A model generated the notes under the pieces. That model searched no databases. It was not told the origin of the DNA and saw only the letters and a list, made by a program, of their open reading frames with translations. Shown here one piece after another: positions 52,478-61,378 of a stretch of 64,000 bases of DNA. The translations under genes were made by a program, and so were the position numbers. Within the stretch, counting starts at the first letter, position 1; the number at the start of each line of letters is the position of its first letter. Source of the stretch: an uncultured Clostridia bacterium (GTDB lineage: Bacteria > Bacillota > Clostridia > Christensenellales > CAG-314); NCBI GenBank assembly GCA_947570215.1, contig CANOTO010000003.1:106665-170664 (forward strand). Direction: 5' to 3'.

Positions 52478-54220
52478 TCACGATTCCTTGACATAGGCGG
52501 GTTTTGCAGAGTAGGAAGTATGCAATAATCTGTGCGCTTCCTTACCGCAAGGCGCGCCCAAACAGTTGGCGTACGCGTCCAAAACGGAACCGTTCTTGTG
52601 ACTGCGGCGGTTGTACATAGCCTTGTCCGCCTTGTACAGTACGGACGCGCGTTTTTGCGCCACTTCGTTTTTATGCTTTACAAACGTAGCCTTAATCGGC
52701 TGTCCGCCGCCCATAACGCAGCCGCCGGGACAGGTCATAACTTCTATAAACCGATAGTCGCTCTCGCCCGCTTTAACTTTATCGCATACCGCCTTGACAT
52801 TTTTAAGTCCGTTTACTACGGCGATCTTAATATCCTTACCGGCAATTCTGTAAACGGCTTCCTTTACGCCGTCGAGTCCGCGCACTTCGTCGAATTCCAA
52901 TTTGGTATACGGAGCGTTGGGTTCCAATACGCTTGCGGCCGTACGCAAAGCGGCCTCCATAACGCCGCCGGTCGCGCCGAAAATAATTCCCGCGCCGGTG
53001 TATTCTCCGAACGGGCTGTCCGTTTCGCCGTCGGGAAGTTCGTTAAGCAATATGCCGTTTTCCTGAATAAGCCTTGCCAATTCTCTCGTAGTCAACACCG
53101 CGTCGATATCAGGCATTCCGTCGGTAATCGTGCGCTTCTTTTCGTGTTTTTTAGCCGTACACGGCATAACGGATACTACGAAAATATCATGCGGGTCTAT
53201 TCCGTTTTTCTTGGCGAATAATCCCTTGACCAACGCACCGAACATTTGCTGCGGCGATTTACACGTAGACAGATTGGGCAGCAACTCGGGATAGTTCTTT
53301 TCGGCATGGCTTACCCAGCCCGGACAGCAACTGGTAAACATGGGCAGCTTGCCATTGCCTTGGAGCCGCTCGATAAGTTCATTGGCTTCTTCCATAATTG
53401 TAAAGTCCGCCGTGCAGTTGACGTCGAAAACCTTCTTGAAGCCGAGATATCTCAGCGCCGTATTAATCTTGCCCTGAACGTTGGTTCCAAGCGGCTGATC
53501 GAAATTTTCGCCTAATGCCGCGCGTACGGACGGAGCAGTGCCGACCACAACATATTTGTCGGGGTTGGCCAACGCTTCCTGAACGCGGACGATTTCTTCC
53601 TTTTCCTTTAACGCGCCCGTAGGACACACCGTAATGCACTGACCGCATCCTACGCACGGGGTATTGACAAGTTTCATATCGAAAGCGCACGCGACGTGAG
53701 TTTTGAAGCCGCGCTCGTTTGCGCCTATTACGCCTACGCCCTGCGCCTTTTTGCAAACGGCTATACACCTGCGACACAAAATACACTTGCTGTTGTCGCG
53801 AACAAGATAGTCCGTCGAGTCGTCGTAAACAAAGTTACGCGTTTCGCCGGCAAACTTATTGGCGTCGCAGCCGTACTTATAAGCAAGCTTTTGCAGCTCG
53901 CAGTTGGTATTGCGTTCGCAGGACAAACAATCCTTGCGATGGTCCGACAAAATAAGCTCCAATGTTATTTTCCGCGCGTTAAGCACACGTTGGGTCGTAG
54001 TATAAACCTGCATACCTTCGTATACGGGATATTCGCACGCGGCGACCAAACTGCGCATTCCTTTTACTTCCACTACGCATACGCGGCACGCGCCCAGCTC
54101 GCTTAGCTCCTTCATGTGGCAAAGGGTGGGGATTTTTATTCCGATACTGCGCGCCGCTTCGAGAATAGTGCTACCTTCCTTGACGCACACGGGAACATTG
54201 TTAATAGTCAAATTAATCAT
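52478..54220 (-). CDS. hydA: [FeFe] hydrogenase catalytic subunit (NADH-linked, group A3-like)
   Basis: 580 residues. N-terminal [2Fe-2S] domain (PTLCHMKELSELGACRVC), a His/Cys cluster region (HRKDCLSCERNTNC), two [4Fe-4S] ferredoxin motifs (CILCRRCIAVC, CVGCGQCITVC), then the H-cluster domain with TSCCPGW, MPCTAKKHE and TCPGGCVMGGG. The tail CLGAPCGKEAHRLLHT is typical of the trimeric enzyme. It makes H2 from NADH and reduced ferredoxin by electron confurcation (family knowledge). ATGA overlap with hydB. Confidence 0.95.
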   Translation of the reverse strand: MINLTINNVPVCVKEGSTILEAARSIGIKIPTLCHMKELSELGACRVCVVEVKGMRSLVAACEYPVYEGMQVYTTTQRVLNARKITLELILSDHRKDCLSCERNTNCELQKLAYKYGCDANKFAGETRNFVYDDSTDYLVRDNSKCILCRRCIAVCKKAQGVGVIGANERGFKTHVACAFDMKLVNTPCVGCGQCITVCPTGALKEKEEIVRVQEALANPDKYVVVGTAPSVRAALGENFDQPLGTNVQGKINTALRYLGFKKVFDVNCTADFTIMEEANELIERLQGNGKLPMFTSCCPGWVSHAEKNYPELLPNLSTCKSPQQMFGALVKGLFAKKNGIDPHDIFVVSVMPCTAKKHEKKRTITDGMPDIDAVLTTRELARLIQENGILLNELPDGETDSPFGEYTGAGIIFGATGGVMEAALRTAASVLEPNAPYTKLEFDEVRGLDGVKEAVYRIAGKDIKIAVVNGLKNVKAVCDKVKAGESDYRFIEVMTCPGGCVMGGGQPIKATFVKHKNEVAQKRASVLYKADKAMYNRRSHKNGSVLDAYANCLGAPCGKEAHRLLHTSYSAKPAYVKES

Positions 54221-56103
54221 TTTTTACCACCTACTTTCTTGATAGCCTTGAAACGGCAAACCGTTTCGCAAATACCGCATTTTATACACGCTTCGGGGTC
54301 GATTACGTGAGGTTTTTTTACCGTGCCGCGTATTGCGTTTGCCGAACAGTTACGCGCGCATAGATTACATCCGATACACTTGTCGGGGTCTATTTCGTAC
54401 CTTATCAAGGATTTGCATACGCCGGCAGGACACACCTTGTCGACGATATGCGCTTCGTATTCTTTACGGTAGTATTTCAAAGTAGACAATACGGGATTGG
54501 GCGCGGATTGTCCCAAGCCGCACAGCGAATTGTCCTGAATGTAGTGGCACAGCTCTTCCATTTTATCAAGGTCTTCGAGCGTGGCTTTTCCGTCGGTTAT
54601 CTTACAAAGCATTTCATACAAACGCTTTGTTCCGACGCGGCACGGGGTACACTTTCCGCACGACTCGTCCACGGTAAACTCCAAAAAGAACTTGGCGATG
54701 TCTACCATACAGTTATCTTCGTCCATAACTATCAGTCCGCCGCTGCCCATCATAGAACCGATACTTTGCAGACTTTCGTAGTCAATTTCGGTATCGATAA
54801 GTTCCGCAGGTATGCAGCCTCCGCTCGGTCCTCCCGTTTGCGCCGCCTTAAACGCCTTACCTTGTGGAATACCGCCGCCTATTTCGTATACGATTTCACG
54901 CAGCGAAGTACCCATAGGCACTTCTACCAAACCTGTATTATGTATTTTTCCTCCCAATGCGAAAACCTTCGTTCCCTTGCTTTTTTCCGTGCCGACCGAA
55001 GAAAACCATTTGCTGCCGTTCAAAATAATCTGAGGAATATTCGCGTACGTTTCCACGTTATTTAGCAAAGTGGGTTTGCCGCGCAGACCTTTAACCGCCG
55101 GAAACGGGGGACGGGGACGGGGCTCGCCGCGCTTGCCTTCGATGCTCGTCATAAGAGCGGTTTCTTCTCCGCATACGAACGCGCCTGCTCCGAGACGGAT
55201 TTCAATGTCGAAATCGAAATTTTTATTCAAAATATTCTTTCCGAGCAAGCCTACTTCGCGGGATTGCTTGATTGCCACCTGCAGACGGTGAACCGCTACG
55301 GGATACTCTGCGCGTACGTAAATGAAACCGTGATTTGCGCCTACGGCATAGGCGGCGATACTCATCGCTTCCAATACTACGTGCGGATCGCCTTCCAATA
55401 CCGAACGGTCCATAAACGCGCCGGGGTCGCCTTCGTCGGCGTTACACGCCACATATTTGACGTCGGACTGCGCGTCGTAAGTAAACTTCCATTTACGCCC
55501 GGTCAAAAACCCGGCGCCGCCGCGGCCGCGAAGCCCCGAATCGGAAACTTCTTCTATAATTTTGCCGCGTGGCATATTTAACGCTTTTAACAGCGCGAAG
55601 TATCCGTCTCGGGCAATATATTCTTCAATGTTTTCGGGGTCTATCACGCCGCAGTTGCGCAAAGCAAGTCTGCTTTGCTTACGATAAAAATCCGTATCCG
55701 CAAGCGGCGTTATTTCTCCGTTCTCATTGACGGTTTCTTTGTACAGCAGTTGTTTTACGGGCTTGCCGCCGACAAGGTGTCCGTCTACTATTTCTTCTAC
55801 GTGCTCCAGCTTAACGTTTGCGTAAAACGATCCCTCGGGGTAAATGATTACCACCGGACCTAACGCGCACAAACCGAAACAGCCCGTCATAACAAGATTT
55901 ACTTTGCCAATTAACGACTTCTCTTTTATTTCACGCGCAAACTCGTCATAAATTTTTTTCGAATTACCCGACGAACAGCCCGAGCCGCCGCAGACCAATA
56001 CCTGACGCTCGAAACGCGCGTTTTGTTTTGCCAAGTGCGCTTGCCTTGCCGCAATATCCGAGCCTAAACGTTCCTTGATTTTTCTCAGCGTTTTTTCATC
56101 CAT
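54217..56103 (-). CDS. hydB: Hydrogenase NADH-binding subunit (NuoF-like)
   Basis: 628 residues. A thioredoxin-like [2Fe-2S] domain (CGGSGCSSGN, later CFGLCALGP), the NuoF core with FMN loop GRGGAGFLTGRKWKF and NADH site GAGAFVCGEETALM, the [4Fe-4S] ligand set CGKCTPCRVG, and two C-terminal ferredoxin motifs (CIGCNLCARNC, CIKCGICETVC). It passes electrons between NADH, ferredoxin and HydA. Start at 56103, overlapping hydC by eight bases; an upstream extension is rejected. Confidence 0.95.
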   Translation of the reverse strand: MDEKTLRKIKERLGSDIAARQAHLAKQNARFERQVLVCGGSGCSSGNSKKIYDEFAREIKEKSLIGKVNLVMTGCFGLCALGPVVIIYPEGSFYANVKLEHVEEIVDGHLVGGKPVKQLLYKETVNENGEITPLADTDFYRKQSRLALRNCGVIDPENIEEYIARDGYFALLKALNMPRGKIIEEVSDSGLRGRGGAGFLTGRKWKFTYDAQSDVKYVACNADEGDPGAFMDRSVLEGDPHVVLEAMSIAAYAVGANHGFIYVRAEYPVAVHRLQVAIKQSREVGLLGKNILNKNFDFDIEIRLGAGAFVCGEETALMTSIEGKRGEPRPRPPFPAVKGLRGKPTLLNNVETYANIPQIILNGSKWFSSVGTEKSKGTKVFALGGKIHNTGLVEVPMGTSLREIVYEIGGGIPQGKAFKAAQTGGPSGGCIPAELIDTEIDYESLQSIGSMMGSGGLIVMDEDNCMVDIAKFFLEFTVDESCGKCTPCRVGTKRLYEMLCKITDGKATLEDLDKMEELCHYIQDNSLCGLGQSAPNPVLSTLKYYRKEYEAHIVDKVCPAGVCKSLIRYEIDPDKCIGCNLCARNCSANAIRGTVKKPHVIDPEACIKCGICETVCRFKAIKKVGGKK

Positions 56104-56608
56104 TATTTTTGCTCTCCTTTGCGGAGTACTTTGACAAAATACCTTCAACGTCGTCCGCCTTAACCTTGCCGTAAACGTCGCCGTTCACGGTCATAACGGG
56201 GGCCATTCCGCAGCAACCCACGCAGCGCGTAGCGTCCAACGAAAACATCCTGTCCAACGTACATTCGCCGCTCTCTATGCCAAGTATATTTCGCAGCTTA
56301 TCGTAAATTTCGCCCGAGCCGTTGACATAGCACGCAGTGCCCAAGCAAATACCTATTTGATACTTTCCCTTGGGAAACAGCGAAAACTGCGAATAAAACG
56401 TCGCCACGCCGTAAACGTCGGATAAGGTAACGTTTAATTCTTCTGCGATAATCTTTTGAACTTCGTAAGGCAAATAGCCGTATAGCTCCTGCGCATACTG
56501 CAATGCGGGCATAAGCGCTCCGCCCTGCGGCTTTAATTCGGCAAGCTTATCGCGTAATTGCCGTTCTTGCTCCACCGTGCCTTGAAAAGGTAAATTAGAG
56601 CCCTTCAT
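56096..56608 (-). CDS. hydC: Hydrogenase [2Fe-2S] subunit (NuoE-like)
   Basis: 170 residues. Helical N-terminus (ALQYAQELYGYLPYEVQKII) and thioredoxin-like domain with four Cys: CLGTACYVNGS and CVGCCGMAPVMTVNG. First gene of hydCBA; a strong AAGGAG site. A weak promoter (TTGGTA, 18 bases, TATATT on the minus strand) ends about 15 bases before that site. Confidence 0.95.
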   Translation of the reverse strand: MKGSNLPFQGTVEQERQLRDKLAELKPQGGALMPALQYAQELYGYLPYEVQKIIAEELNVTLSDVYGVATFYSQFSLFPKGKYQIGICLGTACYVNGSGEIYDKLRNILGIESGECTLDRMFSLDATRCVGCCGMAPVMTVNGDVYGKVKADDVEGILSKYSAKESKNNG

Positions 56609-56655
56609 TTCGTAATCTCCTTATAGTAAAATATAAACGCACAGTTAAAATCTTA

Positions 56656-56692
56656 CCAAAAAACGCCGTTTTCGACAAACGAAATACGGCGT
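56656..56692 (-). terminator. Terminator between the ABC gene and hydCBA
   Basis: ACGCCGTTTTCG and CGAAATACGGCGT pair with one bulge; on the minus strand six T residues follow. It closes the prmC-prfA-ABC run. Confidence 0.8.
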
Positions 56693-56766
56693 AATTGCAA
56701 TACATAAAAACTATGGTACTATCAAAAATTTTTGTTAAAAATAGCTTATGCGACAGCGTATCGCAG

Positions 56767-57450
56767 TTAAAATAAATTCAACACTTTTCTTCTTAAAGCT
56801 TCGTACTCTACGCTGTAAATATCGCGTTTGCTCGGCGGCGTTGATAACGAAGCTGTTTCGGTTAGACAGCACGGTCTGCCGTCCAAAAAGTATATTCTGT
56901 CGGCAAGAGTCAACGCTTCGTCCACATCGTGCGTGACCATAACCACCGTAGCGGCCGATGTCTGCAGATAGTTAATCAACGTATCGTGCAACCGACGTTT
57001 AACGCCGTAGTCCAACCGTACGAAAGGCTCGTCCAGCAGCAGTACCTTGCGTTTGCTTGCAAACGCCCGCGCAAGAGCTACGCGCTGTTTTTCCCCGTCG
57101 GAAAGCGTCAAAGCGTTTTGCTTGCGCTTGTCTTCGATACGCGCCAGTTTTAGCGCCTCGTCCACAGCGCCGCAATCGGTTTTTTTAAGCACCATACGTA
57201 CGTTATTTTCCACCGAAACAGGCGCAAGCGCAGGCTCGGAAAACACGACCGCCGCTTTGTCCGATACGCATTCGCCCGAATAAGAAATCAGCCCCGCAAT
57301 GATATTGAGCAGCGTGGTTTTACCGCTGCCGGATCTACCGAGAATTACGTTTACGCCTTGCGGAAAAACTGCGTTGAAATTATCGTATATGTTTTCTTTG
57401 CCATAGGAAAGGCCTACGTTGCGTAAGATTATTTTACCGTTTTGCGACAT
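56767..57450 (-). CDS. ABC importer ATPase (SsuB/TauB-like)
   Basis: 227 residues. Walker A GRSGSGKTT, signature LSDGEKQRVALARA, Walker B VLLLDEP, switch VTHDVDEA. This fits the nitrate/sulfonate/taurine or thiamine-precursor group. Start at 57450 (MSQNGKIIL) behind AAGGAG, overlapping the end of the permease fragment. No binding protein is encoded nearby and the permease is truncated, so the transporter may be incomplete. Confidence 0.85.
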   Translation of the reverse strand: MSQNGKIILRNVGLSYGKENIYDNFNAVFPQGVNVILGRSGSGKTTLLNIIAGLISYSGECVSDKAAVVFSEPALAPVSVENNVRMVLKKTDCGAVDEALKLARIEDKRKQNALTLSDGEKQRVALARAFASKRKVLLLDEPFVRLDYGVKRRLHDTLINYLQTSAATVVMVTHDVDEALTLADRIYFLDGRPCCLTETASLSTPPSKRDIYSVEYEALRRKVLNLF

Positions 57451-57824
57451 AACGCCACTACTCCTTGTATTATAAAGCATACTGCAAGCGCAAGCAAAGT
57501 CACAGCCAACACCTTGGCTGTATCCAAATTGACCTTGCCAACGTACATTTGCTTACCCAAGCCGTACGCAGGCAGAGCCAACGCTTCGCCCGCTATTACC
57601 ACCTTGATACACAGCGGCAGAGTATCCGACACCTGCGGAACAACCGCGCGCTTAACGCAGGGCAACAGAACGTACCGCGTTTTGTTGCCCGCGGTCACTC
57701 CGTACGAAGCGCATACGTCGAATAGCCGCGCCTCCGCGTATATCTCGCGCGTAAACGCGCCGTAAATAATGGGAAACGCCACCAAAAACGCAACGATTAC
57801 GGGGACGAATGATGACGGGAACAT
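57429..57824 (-). pseudogene. Truncated ABC importer permease
   Basis: 131 residues, about half the normal length of SsuC/TauC-type permeases. What remains is the C-terminal half with the EAA-type coupling loop (YAEARLFDVCASYGVTAG, LLPCVKRAV) and the final helices. No ribosome site precedes the ATG; the frame is open upstream only to the prfA stop codon, 36 bases away, so the N-terminal half has been deleted. Alternatively a naturally short half-permease, which I consider less likely. Confidence 0.55.
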
Positions 57825-57860
57825 AATAAGCGTAAATCGAATATTAAGTTTTATCCGCCG

Positions 57861-58934
57861 TTATTCGCCCGCGTCTTGAAGCTTGGCAGTTTGGTCGGCT
57901 ATGCGCAAGGCTTCCACCATTTCGCCTATGTCGCCGTTCATAAAGTTTTCGATAGAATACAGCGTAAGCCCTATGCGATGGTCTGTAACGCGCCCTTGGG
58001 GGAAATTATAGGTACGTATACGTTCGCTTCGGTCGCCAGTGCCCACTTGGCTTTTACGCGCGGCGGCGTATTCTGCGTCCGCCTGCGTTTGAAAGTGGTC
58101 GTACAGCTTGCTTTTGAGTATGTTCATCGCCTTTTCGCGGTTTTTTATCTGACTGCGTTCGTCTTGGCAATTAACGACAATTCCTGTGGGCAAATGGGTA
58201 ATACGAATGGCGCTCTCCGTCTTGTTAACGTGCTGTCCGCCCGCGCCGCTGCTGCGGTAGGTGTCTATCTTCAAGTCCTTGTCCGATATTTCGATATCAA
58301 CGTCGGGCGCTTCGGGAAGAACCGCAACCGTAATGGTGCTTGTGTGGATACGCCCCTGGCTTTCGGTATCGGGAACGCGCTGAACGCGGTGAACGCCACT
58401 TTCAAACTTAAACTTGCTGTACGCGCCGTCGCCAACCACCGTAAACGAGCCTTCCTTCAATCCGCCGAGCTCGTTTTCTTCCACGTCGATTTCTTCTATT
58501 TTCCAACGGTTTTTTTCCGCAAACATATAGTACATACGGCGTATTTCGTTGGCAAACAAAGCAGCTTCTTCACCGCCCGCGCCTGCGCGGATTTCCACGA
58601 TAACGTTCTTGTCGTCGTTAGGGTCCTTGGGCAGCAGCAGCACCTTTAACTGCTCGTTAAGCTCTTCCAGACGGATTTTGCTTGCCGCAATGTCTTCATG
58701 CAGCAGCGCAAGCATTTCCCTATCCGTTTCGCCAGCTAATGCGCTGAGATTGGCTTGCAACTCGCCGTCGGTTTTTTTGTAATCCTTATAACACTCGACA
58801 ATCGGAGTAAGCGAGCTGTGTTCCTTTACCAGTTTCTTCCACGAATTGTTATCCGCGATAACCTCCGGTTTGGATATTTCGTCCGTCAAAAAATCGTATC
58901 TGGCGACAATTTTGTCCAGTTTGTCTGTCATCAT
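57861..58934 (-). CDS. prfA: Peptide chain release factor 1
   Basis: 357 residues. GGQ motif in SSGAGGQHVNKTESA and the stop-codon loop RVPDTESQGRIHTS, with PDT at the usual P-x-T place (UAA/UAG reading). It frees the finished protein from the ribosome. Starts with two consecutive ATG codons. Directly behind the gene whose C-terminal domain (PrmC) methylates the GGQ glutamine. Confidence 0.97.
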   Translation of the reverse strand: MMTDKLDKIVARYDFLTDEISKPEVIADNNSWKKLVKEHSSLTPIVECYKDYKKTDGELQANLSALAGETDREMLALLHEDIAASKIRLEELNEQLKVLLLPKDPNDDKNVIVEIRAGAGGEEAALFANEIRRMYYMFAEKNRWKIEEIDVEENELGGLKEGSFTVVGDGAYSKFKFESGVHRVQRVPDTESQGRIHTSTITVAVLPEAPDVDIEISDKDLKIDTYRSSGAGGQHVNKTESAIRITHLPTGIVVNCQDERSQIKNREKAMNILKSKLYDHFQTQADAEYAAARKSQVGTGDRSERIRTYNFPQGRVTDHRIGLTLYSIENFMNGDIGEMVEALRIADQTAKLQDAGE

Positions 58935-58952
58935 ATATACTGTAAATTCCTT

Positions 58953-60731
58953 TTATTTTTTTGCAGGCTTTTTCAACATGGCGATAACTATGCGATCGTT
59001 TCCGCCGTAGTCTTTCATTACTTCCACGTCGAATTTTTCCTTCAATAAACCCTTGACGGCTTCGCCCTGATTGTAGCCTATTTCCAAAACAAGCAAACCG
59101 CCCTTTGTCAAATGCTTAGGAGCTTGTTCGGCAAGTATCCGATAAAAATTCAATCCGTCCTTACCGCCGTCGAGAGCTAAATGCGGTTCGTAATTTTTTA
59201 CGCTGTCGTCAAGCGTCGAAATAGTATCCGATTCAACATAGGGCGGATTACAGATTATAGCGTTACACCTACCGCAAAGATTTGCGAACATATCGCTCTT
59301 TATAACGTCCACCTTGGCTTTGTTGCGTTTGGCGTTGGCCTTGGCAACCTTTAACGCTTCGTCGGATACGTCCGCAAGCGTTACCGTAGCATTCGTTTCG
59401 AGAGCCGCCGTAACGCCTATTACTCCGCTGCCGCAACACAAATCCAGCACGGTGCTTTTCTTATTCAGACGCTTTACAAGCTGTTCGGTTACCAATTCCG
59501 TTTCCTGACGGGGAATAAGTACCGCTTTGTTTATTTCGAACGTTCTGCCGTAAAACTCGACGCTGCCCACGACGTATTGCCACGGCTCTCCCGCGTCCAA
59601 ACGTTCCTTCATCTTGGCAAGTCTAACCGTCCATCCGAAGGGAACGGCAATTTCCTTGGACAAATCTTCTCGCCTTATCTTTAATATAGCGCACAGTAAC
59701 CAATCGAAGTCCTGATTACCCGCATATTCCGTTATGCCGCTTTCCTTTACTTGACGGGAAAATTCCGCAAGCGTAATAGGCGCAGGAAACTTGACTTCTG
59801 CGATATTCTCGTCGGCGTCCATTTCCAACACGGCGTTAAAGGAAGTTATAGCCACTTCTACCATACCGTCGTCCGGCTCCTTTGTAGTCAAACGCTGAAA
59901 CTGTTTACCCAACCACTTAAACGGGCGGAATAAAACGAAATTCGAACGCGCCATAAGCATAAGCGCTTCGTAACTTATACCGGCGGTTAAAGGCAGCAAA
60001 GCCAATTTGAGCAAGGCTCTCAGCCACCACTTTTCGATAAAAAGCGTAAACTTACAGGCAGCGCAGATAATATCCAATAACATCATTAAAGCTATTGACA
60101 GCACCACGACAAACACGATAAAGCTCGTTCCGCAGCGGTCGTGATAGCGGCTGCACTTTTGAACGTTTTCGACGGTTAACGGCATTTCGCTTTCGTAGCA
60201 GGCAATAGTTTTGTGCTCCGCCCCGTGGTACATAAACAGCCGCTTGATTTCCTTCATACGGGATATGCCCCACATATAAAGTATCAATATACCCATCTTC
60301 ATTACGCCTTCCAACAGCGACTTCAACCAAACCCAATCAAGACTGTTTACGTCAAGACTTGCAAGCTTGAATATACCCGCAGTTATACCTGTAGGCAGCA
60401 AAATAAACAGACAAACCGCAAGCGCAATGCCGATAACGGTTGAAAACCCCATAAGCACGCCCATACCCTTGCCGTTAGAAGTGTCTATTTCTTCTTCCGC
60501 CATTATTTCGGCGGATTTGCCGATTATCTTAGTGCCTTCTATCATCGAAAGCACCATATTTACTATTCCGCGCAAAAACGGAACCTTTTTATACCAAGGC
60601 TTCTTGGAAGGCAATCGCTTGGTTTCCAAACGGATATCGCCCATCTCGTCGCGAACAGCCAACGCTTGGGAAGAATTACCGCGCATCATAACGCCTTCGA
60701 TTACGGCTTGTCCGCCGATTTTTGTTTTCAT
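58953..60731 (-). CDS. prmC: Fusion: DUF1385 membrane protein + PrmC glutamine methyltransferase
   Basis: 592 residues. Residues 1 to about 310 are a DUF1385 protein (GGQAVIEGVMMRG, MYHGAEHKTIACYE, CSRYHDRCGTSF) with several membrane helices. Residues about 345-592 are PrmC: helical N-domain, then VLDLCCGSGVIGV (SAM) and ICNPPYVESD (amide-N methylation motif). PrmC methylates the GGQ Gln of release factors. No start or ribosome site lies at the join, so one polypeptide is expected, placing PrmC at the membrane. Start at 60731 behind TAGGAG; a five-residue extension is possible. Confidence 0.92.
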   Translation of the reverse strand: MKTKIGGQAVIEGVMMRGNSSQALAVRDEMGDIRLETKRLPSKKPWYKKVPFLRGIVNMVLSMIEGTKIIGKSAEIMAEEEIDTSNGKGMGVLMGFSTVIGIALAVCLFILLPTGITAGIFKLASLDVNSLDWVWLKSLLEGVMKMGILILYMWGISRMKEIKRLFMYHGAEHKTIACYESEMPLTVENVQKCSRYHDRCGTSFIVFVVVLSIALMMLLDIICAACKFTLFIEKWWLRALLKLALLPLTAGISYEALMLMARSNFVLFRPFKWLGKQFQRLTTKEPDDGMVEVAITSFNAVLEMDADENIAEVKFPAPITLAEFSRQVKESGITEYAGNQDFDWLLCAILKIRREDLSKEIAVPFGWTVRLAKMKERLDAGEPWQYVVGSVEFYGRTFEINKAVLIPRQETELVTEQLVKRLNKKSTVLDLCCGSGVIGVTAALETNATVTLADVSDEALKVAKANAKRNKAKVDVIKSDMFANLCGRCNAIICNPPYVESDTISTLDDSVKNYEPHLALDGGKDGLNFYRILAEQAPKHLTKGGLLVLEIGYNQGEAVKGLLKEKFDVEVMKDYGGNDRIVIAMLKKPAKK

Positions 60732-60818
60732 ACATTCTCCTATCACTTACGGATTTATTACATTGTACCAAAAATAACGGGTTTGTACAAGTATTTAATG
60801 GTTTTTGCGACAATACTT

Positions 60819-60847
60819 TTGACTTTGACGGCTATTTCATGTATAGT
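60819..60847 (+). promoter_or_regulatory. Promoter of the preQ1 riboswitch transcript
   Basis: TTGACT, 17 bases, TATAGT; transcription should start about base 60854, just before the riboswitch. Confidence 0.7.
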
Positions 60848-60854
60848 CGTGCAC

Positions 60855-60904
60855 GAAAAAGATGTTCCTTGCAAAACCATCTTTCAAATAAAAAACAAGG
60901 GGAG
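60855..60904 (+). promoter_or_regulatory. preQ1-I-type riboswitch
   Basis: Stem P1 AAAGATG (60858-60864) pairs with CATCTTT (60878-60884). The loop starts TTC and holds CCTTG (60867-60871), which pairs with CAAGG (60896-60900) of an A-rich tail (AAATAAAAAACAAGG) to give an H-type pseudoknot; the second strand overlaps the ribosome site AAGGGGAG. Length, A-rich linker, the C just before the P1 3' strand and the downstream queuosine-precursor transporter all fit preQ1-I. Ligand binding would hide the ribosome site and switch translation off. Confidence 0.75.
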
Positions 60905-60911
60905 TCGGTTC

Positions 60912-61001
60912 TGAAACACAAAATCAAAAGAGAATTTCAAGAATTTGTTATCCTATGTGAAACACAAAATCAAAAGAGAATTTCAAGAATTTGTTATCCT
61001 A
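60912..61001 (+). repeat. 46-base tandem duplication at the start of the transporter gene
   Basis: 44 identical bases at 60912-60955 and 60958-61001 (TGAAACACAAAATC... to ATCCTA), period 46. Each copy encodes KHKIKREFQEFVIL. Because 46 is not a multiple of three, the two copies are in different frames. Confidence 0.9.
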
Positions 61002-61205
61002 CTCAAATCCGTACCGTCCGTTTTGCTTTCGTTGTTTATTCTGTCAATAGTTTTAATGAACTTGCTGGCGAATAAGAGTATAGATATTCCGCTCGATTGG
61101 CTTGCCTTGGACTGCGGAATTACAGTATCGTGGCTGACGTTTATGACAATGGATATATTGACAAAACACTTCGGTCACAAAGCCGCCACGGCGCGTACTT
61201 TATGA
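60912..61205 (+). pseudogene. Truncated VUT-family queuosine precursor transporter
   Basis: The second duplicated copy opens a frame (GTG start at 60957, or the ATG-like codon just before) that reads KHKIKREFQEFVIL, then SVLLSLFILSIVLMNLLANK and DWLALDCGITVSWLTFMTMD, then KHFGHKAATA before a stop at 61203-61205. This is the N-terminal third of the VUT/YhhQ-type transporter, normally about 220 residues or more. The remaining helices are missing; the bases to 61285 read unrelated sequence. The first copy, the one next to the riboswitch-controlled ribosome site, is out of frame with it. Confidence 0.7.
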
Positions 61206-61305
61206 CGGTTGTCAATAAGTCGATGACCGGCGAAGACGTATTGGTAGATAACGGAGAATTCATCAAATCAAATTTTATTTGGTAAATTATCAAATGCAAA
61301 ACAAT

Positions 61306-61334
61306 TTGACATGACCGCAGTACTAAGATATAAT
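61306..61334 (+). promoter_or_regulatory. Perfect consensus promoter of degV
   Basis: TTGACA, 17 bases, TATAAT, 44 bases before the ATG. Confidence 0.85.
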
Positions 61335-61378
61335 AATTATGTTTTACCCGATAAAAACAGAATTTGTTAGGAGAACTT

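Noticed and set aside
61097..61285. A 62-codon frame ending FIKSNFIW behind the transporter fragment
   Set aside because: It overlaps the transporter fragment in another frame and has no ribosome site; it is probably decayed sequence rather than a gene.
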